Below, one piece after another: positions 1 through 5,105 of a stretch of DNA of 7,432 bases (position 1 is its first letter; the number at the start of each line of letters is the position of its first letter). The notes under the pieces are model-generated. The model did no database searches. It saw nothing but the letters and a program-made list of their open reading frames with translations, and was not told the DNA's origin. The DNA comes from an uncultured Alphaproteobacteria bacterium. GTDB taxonomy: Bacteria > Pseudomonadota > Alphaproteobacteria > Rhizobiales > Ancalomicrobiaceae. A program made the translations under genes and the position numbers. Location of the stretch: NCBI GenBank assembly GCA_937919435.1, contig CALFRR010000172.1:1-7432 (forward strand), given 5' to 3'.

Positions 1-342
1 GACGAACATCGCGGCGAGCAGCACGACGACCACCGGGCGGATCATCTGCGGCGGAAAGGCATGGACGGCGAGCGCCCCGAGCAGCGCACCGCAGAAGGCG
101 GCGGCCGAGGCGAAGCCGATCAGCCGCCAGGGCAGAGCCATCCGCAGCGCATACTGCCGCATCGCGCCGACATGGCCGAAGACGGCCGACGCCTTGTCGG
201 AGCCGAGCAGCGAGGCCGGCGGCATGTCCGGAAAGGTGGCGAAGAGCGCCGGCACGGCGATCAGGCCGCCGCCACCGACGGCCGCATTGATCGCTCCGGA
301 GAAGAAGGCGAGCGGCAGGACGATCAGAATCTCGGGCCACAT
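1..342 (-). CDS. TauE/SafE (TSUP) family membrane permease, N-terminal part, cut by the window edge
   Basis: Reading the minus strand from ATG at 342 gives 114 codons with no stop before the window ends. The protein opens with a hydrophobic helix (residues about 4-15), then a Gly-rich re-entrant-like stretch (about 17-27, including AAVGGGGLIAVPAL), then LLGSDKASAVFGHVGA at about 51-66, and two further hydrophobic stretches (about 77-100 and 105-114). The Gly-rich N-terminal segment followed by a G(S/T)xK motif is typical of the TSUP family of inner-membrane carriers, which move sulfite, sulfoacetate, other organosulfonates or organic anions. Family members have about 250 residues and 7-8 helices, so a little under half is visible. 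It lies 97 bp downstream of the LysR gene on the same strand, so that regulator may control it. No strong Shine-Dalgarno is seen, only a weak GGGGTG. The transported substrate cannot be inferred. Confidence 0.85.
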   Translation of the reverse strand, partial: MWPEILIVLPLAFFSGAINAAVGGGGLIAVPALFATFPDMPPASLLGSDKASAVFGHVGAMRQYALRMALPWRLIGFASAAAFCGALLGALAVHAFPPQMIRPVVVVLLAAMFV

Positions 343-417
343 TCCGAACGGCACCCCGCGCGACGACGGTTCCCTCGCCGCCGATCGCCGGTCCCCGGAG
401 GTGGGGCGGCGCGGGTG

Positions 418-429
418 CGGATCGATCCG
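418..429. repeat. 12-bp perfect palindrome after the LysR gene
   Basis: CGGATCGATCCG is a perfect inverted repeat beginning 10 bp past the LysR stop codon, in the 97-bp gap before the TSUP gene. It could be a binding site or a small hairpin. No U-tract follows it on the minus strand, so it does not look like an intrinsic terminator. CGATCG-type words are common in high-GC alphaproteobacterial DNA, so it may be chance. Confidence 0.25.
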
Positions 430-439
430 ACGCCGGCTT

Positions 440-1330
440 CTACACCGCCGGCAGCAGCGAAAGGAAGGCCCGTGCCGCAGGGTTGATCGGCGTCGCGGGA
501 TCGTCGACCGATCCGAGATGGGCGACCACCAGCTCCCAACAGATCTCCGGCTTCACCACACCGGCGACGGCGAGAGCCGCCGGCCGCGCCTCGGCGATGG
601 TCTCCGGGACCAGCGCCACGCCGAGACCGCGGGCGACGAGATCGACGAGCGTGCCGAGGTCGGTCACCTCGAAGGCGGTGTGGCGCTGCAGGCCGGCCCG
701 CAGGAAGGCCCGGTCGACCAGCGCCCGCGTCCCCCAGCCGAGATCGAAGTCGACGAAGGGATGGCGGCAGAGTTCGCCGAGCCCGACCTCGTCGCCGCCG
801 GCCAGCGGATGGGCGGCCGGGACCACCGCCACCAGATCCTCGCAGGCGACGATCCGGGTCTCGAGATCGCCCGGCGGATCGATCAGCGGCAGGAAGGCGA
901 GATCGAGCCGGCCGGTGCGCACCTGATCGAGCAGACCCGGCGCGTCGCCCTGCCGCAGGCGGACCTCGATGCCGGGGCGGGTCGCGTGGAATCGGGCGAT
1001 CAGCGAGGGCAGGTCGAGGAAGGCGGGCAGCGAATGGACGGTACCGATCGCCAGCGATCCGGCCGTCAGCCCCTCGACTTCGGCGACCAGGGCGCGGGCC
1101 GCCTCGATCGCGTCGAGTGCCTCGCGGGCCTTGCCGAGAAACGCCCGGCCGGCCGGGGTCAACTGCACCCGGCGGGTGGTGCGGACGAACAGCCGGGCCT
1201 GCAGCTCCTGCTCGAGGGTGCGGATCGAACTCGACAGCGCCGACTGGACGATGTTGACCCGCCGGGCGGCGCGGGTGAACTGCTGTTCCTCGGCGACGGC
1301 GACGAAATGCTGCAACTGGCGCAGTTCCAT
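440..1330 (-). CDS. LysR-family transcriptional regulator
   Basis: A 296-residue protein of normal LysR length. Residues 1-60 form the winged helix-turn-helix: MELRQLQHFVAVAEEQQFTR opens it, the recognition helix is around residues 28-40 (VQSALSSSIRTLE), and the RLFVRTTRRVQLTPAG wing is around 47-61. A linker helix (about 62-88) leads to the periplasmic-binding-protein-like effector domain (about 90-296), with the usual GSLAIGTVHS first strand and a GLGVALVPE segment near 235-243. An in-frame ATG at 1393 would add 21 residues. I chose ATG at 1330 because LysR proteins normally begin MELRQL and because GGAG (minus strand, 1338-1341) sits about 7 nt upstream. The gene lies between the LacI gene (83 bp upstream) and the TSUP permease (97 bp downstream), all in one direction. 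Its target and inducer are unknown; regulation of the permease is the simplest guess. Confidence 0.93.
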   Translation of the reverse strand: MELRQLQHFVAVAEEQQFTRAARRVNIVQSALSSSIRTLEQELQARLFVRTTRRVQLTPAGRAFLGKAREALDAIEAARALVAEVEGLTAGSLAIGTVHSLPAFLDLPSLIARFHATRPGIEVRLRQGDAPGLLDQVRTGRLDLAFLPLIDPPGDLETRIVACEDLVAVVPAAHPLAGGDEVGLGELCRHPFVDFDLGWGTRALVDRAFLRAGLQRHTAFEVTDLGTLVDLVARGLGVALVPETIAEARPAALAVAGVVKPEICWELVVAHLGSVDDPATPINPAARAFLSLLPAV

Positions 1331-1413
1331 GGCCGAGCTCCATCTGTCGCACGGATGAATGCGATCTCTAGCTTCGGCCGGAGCGATGGGCAAGCGCCCG
1401 CGGGGCGGTGGCT

Positions 1414-2433
1414 TCAGACCCGCCGGGTCGAGTGACGGACGACGAGATGCGGCCGATGGACGACGACCCGCGACGGCGACGTCTCGCGCTCGCCACCCGG
1501 GGTCAGCCCGAGCAGTTCGGCACAGGCGTCGGCCATCTCCTGTTCGGGCAGGACCAGGGTGGTCAGGCCGTTGGCCAGGAACGGACCGAACTCGCCGTCG
1601 CCGTAGCCGACCAGCGACAGGTCCTCGGGGATCCGGAGACCGAGCCGTGCCGCACCGGAGAGCACGCCGGTGGTGTAGCGGGCGCCGCCGAGGACGAGCC
1701 CGGTCGGCGGCTCCGCGCCGCTCATCAGATCGAGGAAGGCGGCCTCGGCGAAGTCGAAGCGCGGCGTGCAGTGGCGCGTCAGCCGCAGCATCTCCGGGCG
1801 GTGTCCGACCACCGCGAGATAGCCGCCGAGGCGCGAGGCGCCGGTGGAGATCCGGGTGTGGTTGCCGATGTAGCCGATGCGGCGATGGCCGAGATCGGCG
1901 AGATGGCGGGTCGCCTGGGTGAGCCCGTCGACGTCGTCGACCGAGACGAACGGCGCTTCGATCCCGGGATGGCGGCGCAGCAGCTGGACCACGTCGAGAC
2001 GCTTCAGCATCGCCAGGGTTTCCGGCGTCGGATCGGCGGTCGGCGCCAGGACCACACCCTCCGCCTGCGCCTCGAGCAGGTTCAGAATCGCCGACTGCTC
2101 GCGGTCGGGGCGATCGTCGGTGGTCGACAGCATCATCTGGCGCGACTGCAGCGCCGCCGCGTCGGCTATCGTCTTGGCGATGGTGGTGTAGTAGCGGTTC
2201 TCGATGTCGGGGACGACCAGTCCGATGATCCGGCTCTTCGCCGTCTTCAGGCTGCGCGCCGCGCTGTTCGGCACGTAGCCCTCGCGCTGGGCGAGGTCCT
2301 GGATGCGGCGGCGGGTCTCCTCGCTGATCGCCGGATGACCGTTCAGCGCGCGCGACACCGTCGAATGCGCCATGCCGAGCATGCGCGCCAGTTGTTTGAT
2401 GGTGACGGGCCCGTCCATCGTCGCGTCCGCCAT
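1414..2433 (-). CDS. LacI-family transcriptional repressor
   Basis: A 339-residue protein of standard LacI/GalR length. The N-terminal helix-turn-helix spans about residues 10-32 (VTIKQLARMLGMAHSTVSRA, then LNG), followed by AISEETRRRIQDLAQREGYVP and a hinge helix AARSLKTAKS (58-67). Leu62 is the residue that in this family inserts into a central CpG of the operator. The rest is a periplasmic-binding-protein-type sugar or acid sensor domain: IIGLVVPDIEN at 69-79, HLADLGHRRIGYIG in mid-protein, and a C-terminal EDLSLVGYGDGEFGPF segment. ATG at 2433 is preferred over an internal ATG (Met6) because a purine-rich GAGGGGGGAG lies just upstream. The gene is divergent from the kinase-enolase-transporter genes, with a 270-bp shared control region that carries two CACGTG palindromes. 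It is therefore the likely local repressor, released by the imported compound or a metabolite of it, and may also regulate itself. The effector is unknown. Confidence 0.94.
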   Translation of the reverse strand: MADATMDGPVTIKQLARMLGMAHSTVSRALNGHPAISEETRRRIQDLAQREGYVPNSAARSLKTAKSRIIGLVVPDIENRYYTTIAKTIADAAALQSRQMMLSTTDDRPDREQSAILNLLEAQAEGVVLAPTADPTPETLAMLKRLDVVQLLRRHPGIEAPFVSVDDVDGLTQATRHLADLGHRRIGYIGNHTRISTGASRLGGYLAVVGHRPEMLRLTRHCTPRFDFAEAAFLDLMSGAEPPTGLVLGGARYTTGVLSGAARLGLRIPEDLSLVGYGDGEFGPFLANGLTTLVLPEQEMADACAELLGLTPGGERETSPSRVVVHRPHLVVRHSTRRV

Positions 2434-2561
2434 CGCTCCCCCCTCTTCGACACCCGACCTGACGCCGGGTGCCGCGCGGCCGTCCGCAGCCCTCTTCTTA
2501 GCTCCCCGCGACGATGCACGGAATCCCCATCAGCGTGAACCCGCACACCACCTTCCGCCGA

Positions 2562-2589
2562 TTGACTTCGTGCACACGTGTGTTCTAAG
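2562..2589 (+). promoter_or_regulatory. Sigma70-like promoter for the kinase-enolase operon
   Basis: TTGACT at 2562-2567 matches the -35 consensus at five of six positions. With a 16-bp spacer it is followed by TCTAAG at 2584-2589, which matches four of six positions of TATAAT. Transcription would begin near 2595-2598, about 105 nt before the kinase start. One operator-like palindrome lies in the spacer and a second covers the predicted start point, so the layout fits a repressible promoter. Assignment is by eye and the -10 box is only fair. Confidence 0.55.
2570..2585. promoter_or_regulatory. Operator-like palindrome 1 (between -35 and -10)
   Basis: The sequence starts with GTGCACACGTG, identical over 11 bp to the start of the second site. 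CACACGTGTG (2573-2582) is a perfect 10-bp palindrome centred on CpG, the arrangement LacI-family dimers use. The outer G2570/C2585 pair is also symmetric, with two mismatched pairs between. It lies in the promoter spacer, so a bound repressor would block RNA polymerase. Binding by the adjacent LacI protein is inferred from position. Confidence 0.6.
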
Positions 2590-2592
2590 CAC

Positions 2593-2610
2593 AGTGCACA
2601 CGTGAGCACT
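2593..2610. promoter_or_regulatory. Operator-like palindrome 2 (over the predicted start of transcription)
   Basis: AGTGCACACGTGAGCACT is an 18-bp inverted repeat with a single mismatched pair (A2598/A2605) around the CACGTG core. It shares GTGCACACGTG with site 1, and the two centres are 24 bp apart, a little over two helical turns. It is the better of the two dyads and probably the primary operator. The CpG centre fits hinge-helix insertion by a LacI-family dimer. Confidence 0.65.
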
Positions 2611-2690
2611 CGCCGACGAGGCGTGAGAATTCGGCGGAACGGAGTACACCTCCCTCCGACCGGACCGCTCCGAAGGGCCGGCGAGACACC

Positions 2691-2696
2691 AGGGAG
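2691..2696 (+). promoter_or_regulatory. Ribosome binding site fixing the kinase GTG start
   Basis: AGGGAG lies 7 nt before GTG at 2704. This decides the start: the frame is open back to an ATG at 2578, but that codon sits inside the promoter and first operator, upstream of the predicted transcription start, so it cannot be the initiator of this transcript. Confidence 0.75.
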
Positions 2697-2703
2697 ACGC
2701 GCC

Positions 2704-3726
2704 GTGAGTTCGAACTTCACCGACCTGTCCGAAGATCACGAGGCACTCGCGGCCGCGCTCCGCCGCATGGGCGTCGCCGAAGAGGGCGCGACGATCGTCG
2801 TGCGGCCGCTGACCGGCGGCGTCTCGTCGAACGTGCTGGCGGTCGAGGTCGGCGGCCGGCGCTTCTGTCTGAAGCAGGCGCTGCCGCAGTTGAAGGTCGC
2901 CAAGCTCTGGACCGCGCCGATCGACCGGGTCTATGGCGAGATCGACTGGCTGGAGACGGTGGCGGCGATCGAGCCGACGATGGTGCCGAAGATCCACGGG
3001 GTCGACCGGCCGACCGGCTCCTTCGCGATGGACTTCCTCGATCCGGCCGACCATCCGAACTGGAAGGCCCGGTTGCTCGCCGGCGAAGTCGATCCCGAGG
3101 TCGCCGCCCGGGTCGGCGCCGGGCTCGGCCGGATCCACCGCGAGACCGCGCGGCGGCCGGAGCTCTGGGCGACCTTCGCCACCGACGACAACTTCGACGC
3201 GCTGCGGATCGACCCCTATCTCGGGGAGATCGCGCGGGTCCATCCCGACCGGGCGGCGCTCGTCGAAGCGGTGATCGCCACCACCCGGTCGACCAAGCTC
3301 GCCCTGGTGCACGGCGACGTCTCGCCGAAGAACATCCTGCTCGGCCCGCAGGGGCCGGTGCTGCTCGACGCCGAATGCGCGTGGTGGGGCGATCCGGCCT
3401 TCGACCTCGCCTTCTGCGCCAATCACCTGCTGCTCAAGGCGGTGAAGCTGCCGGCCCGGGCCGATGCGCTGATCCTCTCCTTCCACCGGCTGGTCGAGGC
3501 CCATCTCGCGGCGGTCGACTGGGAGCCGGCCGAAGCGCTCGAGGCGCGGGCCGCCGCCCTCCTCTCCTGCCTGCTGCTGGCCCGCGTCGACGGCAAGTCG
3601 CCGGCCGAATACCTCACCGATCCCGAGCGCGACACGGTGCGCCGGACCGCTCTCCATCTGATCGACGCGCGTCCGACCCGTCTCGCGACGCTCGCCGCCG
3701 ACTTCGAAAGGAACATCCGCCGATGA
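2704..3726 (+). CDS. APH-fold small-molecule kinase (phosphotransferase family)
   Basis: A 340-residue protein starting at GTG with a good Shine-Dalgarno. It has the aminoglycoside/choline/methylthioribose kinase fold: a Gly-rich loop LTGGVSSNV (36-44), the ATP-binding Lys57 in RFCLKQALPQLK, a helix-C-like YGEIDWLE (Glu79), the catalytic loop HGDVSPKNIL (203-212, with Asp205 as base and Asn210 as metal ligand), and a metal-binding DAECAWWGDPAFDLAF (222-237, Asp222/Glu224). The Asp-x-Glu form recalls methylthioribose kinase and choline kinase more than antibiotic kinases. A drug-resistance role is therefore unlikely, and the neighbours point to catabolism. It is the first gene of the operon and overlaps the enolase-like gene by ATGA, so the two proteins are probably made in fixed ratio. 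I infer that it phosphorylates the hydroxy acid that becomes the enolase-like enzyme's substrate. The acceptor is unknown; D-glycerate or a larger polyhydroxy acid are candidates. Confidence 0.88.
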   Translation: MSSNFTDLSEDHEALAAALRRMGVAEEGATIVVRPLTGGVSSNVLAVEVGGRRFCLKQALPQLKVAKLWTAPIDRVYGEIDWLETVAAIEPTMVPKIHGVDRPTGSFAMDFLDPADHPNWKARLLAGEVDPEVAARVGAGLGRIHRETARRPELWATFATDDNFDALRIDPYLGEIARVHPDRAALVEAVIATTRSTKLALVHGDVSPKNILLGPQGPVLLDAECAWWGDPAFDLAFCANHLLLKAVKLPARADALILSFHRLVEAHLAAVDWEPAEALEARAAALLSCLLLARVDGKSPAEYLTDPERDTVRRTALHLIDARPTRLATLAADFERNIRR

Positions 3727-4988
3727 GCAGCATTTCCGAGGTGGTCGCCCGCCGGGTGTGGGATTCCCGCGGCTGGCCGACCGTCGAAGTCGAGGTTCGA
3801 CTGTCGACCGGCCGGTCGGGTCGCGGCATCGCTCCGGCCGGGGCCTCTCGCGGCCTTCACGAGGCGGTCGAACTGCGCGACGGCGGATCCGCACTCGCCG
3901 GAAAGGGCGTCGACGCGGCGCTCGTCGCGGTGCGCACCGAGATCGCCCCGCTGCTGGTCGGCCGAGACGTCACCGATCAGGCCGGCATCGACGCCGCGAT
4001 GATCGCCCTCGACGGCACCGTCAACAAGTCGCGCCTCGGCGGCAACGCGATCGTCGCCACGTCGATGGCGGTCGCCTTCGCGGCGGCGGCCGATGCCGGA
4101 CTGCCGCTGTGGAAGCACCTCGCCGGCGGAAAGCCGGTCGAGCTGCCCTTGCCGCAGATCCAGATCTTCGGCGGCGGCGCGCATGCCGGCCGTCGCATCG
4201 ACATCCAGGACCTGATGGTGATCGCGGTCGGCGCGAAGAGCTTCGATCAGGCCTGCGCGATGACCGCCGAGGTCTATCACGCCGCCGGGCGGATCATGGC
4301 CGAACGCGGCCTCCTCCAGGGCGTCGCGGACGAGGGCGGCTGGTGGCCGGCCTTCGCCGACAACGAAGAGGCGCTCGGCACGCTGGTCGCGGCGATCGAG
4401 AAGGCCGGCTACGTGCCGGGCGACGACGTCGCCATCGCCCTCGACATCGCCTCGTCGGAATTCGGCGCGAACGGCCGCTATCGCCTCGCGCTCGAGGGCC
4501 GCGAACTCGACACCGACGGGATGGCCGAGATGCTGATCGGCTGGCTCGACCGCTATCCGATCGTCTCGATCGAGGATCCGCTCGCCGAGGACGACGAAGC
4601 CGGGCTCGTCGCCTTCACCCGCGCCGTCGGGTCGCGCGTCCAGATCATCGGCGACGACTTCCTCGTCACCAATGCGGCCCGCGTCACCGCCGCGGCGAAG
4701 GCCGGGGCCTGCAACGCGGTTCTTCTGAAGCCCAACCAGGCCGGCACCGTCTCGGAGACGCGCGCCGCCTTCGATGCGGCCCGCGCCGCCGGCTGGGGAA
4801 CGATCGTCTCGGCCCGCTCCGGCGAGACCGAGGACGTCGCCATCGTCCACCTCTCCACCGGCTGGAACGCCGGACAACTGAAGGTCGGCTCCTTCGCCCG
4901 CTCCGAGCGGATGGCGAAATGGAACGAAGCCGTCCGCATCGAGGAGACGGGACTCGCATTCCGGGGTCGGGCGGCGCTCGCGCGCTGA
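3723..4988 (+). CDS. Divergent enolase paralogue (2-phospho acid dehydratase)
   Basis: A 421-residue protein close to normal enolase length (about 430) and recognisable end to end. By hand alignment with remembered yeast and E. coli enolases it keeps the metal ligands Ser42, Asp241, Glu284 and Asp311, the base Lys336 (LLKPNQAGT), the acid Glu204 (DEGG), His154 (GGGAHAG), the phosphate-binding Arg365-Ser366 (RSGETED) and Lys387 (GQLKVG). It departs at sites that are nearly invariant in glycolytic enolase: Asn to Trp18 (DSRGWPT), loop 1 SGASTG to AGASRG (Ala39, Arg43), Glu168 (yeast) to Asp163 (IQDLM), and His373 (yeast) to Ala364 (SARSG). The last two normally contact the C3-hydroxyl that leaves. 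The start is ATG at 3723 with AAGGAA 9 nt upstream, overlapping the kinase stop. I infer dehydration of a 2-phospho acid other than, or bulkier than, 2-phosphoglycerate. Annotation as the housekeeping eno would probably be wrong. Confidence 0.9.
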   Translation: MSSISEVVARRVWDSRGWPTVEVEVRLSTGRSGRGIAPAGASRGLHEAVELRDGGSALAGKGVDAALVAVRTEIAPLLVGRDVTDQAGIDAAMIALDGTVNKSRLGGNAIVATSMAVAFAAAADAGLPLWKHLAGGKPVELPLPQIQIFGGGAHAGRRIDIQDLMVIAVGAKSFDQACAMTAEVYHAAGRIMAERGLLQGVADEGGWWPAFADNEEALGTLVAAIEKAGYVPGDDVAIALDIASSEFGANGRYRLALEGRELDTDGMAEMLIGWLDRYPIVSIEDPLAEDDEAGLVAFTRAVGSRVQIIGDDFLVTNAARVTAAAKAGACNAVLLKPNQAGTVSETRAAFDAARAAGWGTIVSARSGETEDVAIVHLSTGWNAGQLKVGSFARSERMAKWNEAVRIEETGLAFRGRAALAR

Positions 4989-5053
4989 TCGCTTCCGAAG
5001 ACGCCAGAACGAGAAACCGACGCGACGGTTCCGCCGCCGCGAGCGGGCAGAGT

Positions 5054-5072
5054 GCGCCGTCGTCCACGGCGC
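5054..5072 (+). other. Intercistronic hairpin before the transporter gene
   Basis: GCGCCGT (5054-5060), loop CGTCC, ACGGCGC (5066-5072) form a perfect 7-bp GC-rich stem in the 117-bp gap between the enolase-like and transporter genes. No T-run follows, so a strong intrinsic terminator is unlikely. It may slow 3'-exonuclease decay or mark a processing site. The palindrome CCTTGCAAGG (5085-5094) follows and overlaps the transporter's ribosome binding site. Confidence 0.4.
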
Positions 5073-5091
5073 TTCGACACGCTTCCTTGCA

Positions 5092-5100
5092 AGGGAGGGG
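5092..5100 (+). promoter_or_regulatory. Strong ribosome binding site of the transporter gene
   Basis: AGGGAGGGG precedes ATG at 5106 by 5 nt (7 nt counted from the AGGGAGG core). An earlier in-frame ATG at 5052 would place this purine run inside the coding region and add 18 Arg-rich residues before the expected cytoplasmic N-terminus, so 5106 is the better start. Confidence 0.75.
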
Positions 5101-5105
5101 CACCG

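Larger units (their letters stand above)
2434..2703. promoter_or_regulatory. Divergent control region between the repressor and the catabolic genes
   Basis: This 270-bp region separates the minus-strand LacI gene from the plus-strand kinase gene. Its right half holds the plus-strand promoter and two operator-like palindromes, listed separately. Its left half, the repressor's leader, contains an inverted repeat CACCCG (2451-2456) / CGGGTG (2466-2471) with a 9-nt loop. I could not find a convincing minus-strand -35/-10 pair for the repressor gene. One weak candidate is TTAGAA read on the minus strand at 2583-2588, which would place the repressor's promoter over the same operators. The plus-strand leader from about 2596 to 2703 is about 108 nt long, with only short possible stems (such as CGGAG/CTCCG around 2640-2659). 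I see no recognisable riboswitch. Confidence 0.7.

Noticed and set aside
1331..1393. Longer LysR start at 1393
   Set aside because: It adds 21 residues before MELRQLQHF, the typical first residues of the family, and has no better ribosome binding site.
1395..1407. CGCCC-GCG-GGGCG as a terminator after the LacI gene
   Set aside because: The stem has only 5 bp with a 3-nt loop and no U-run. Such stems arise by chance in this base composition.
194..2538. Long plus-strand frames (194-1435 and 1408-2538) opposite the LysR and LacI genes
   Set aside because: They are antisense shadows of two textbook regulators with charged repetitive composition and no family match.
2578..2703. N-terminal extension of the kinase to the in-frame ATG at 2578
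   Set aside because: The extension begins inside the promoter and operator, upstream of the predicted transcript start, and is Arg-rich. GTG at 2704 has a well-spaced AGGGAG.
2610..2703. Riboswitch or structured leader before the kinase gene
   Set aside because: Only short 4-5 bp stems are visible and nothing resembles a known riboswitch core. The protein operators explain regulation better.
3723..4988. Calling this gene the housekeeping eno
   Set aside because: Several near-invariant active-site residues are changed and the gene sits in a LacI-controlled catabolic operon rather than next to genes that commonly flank eno.
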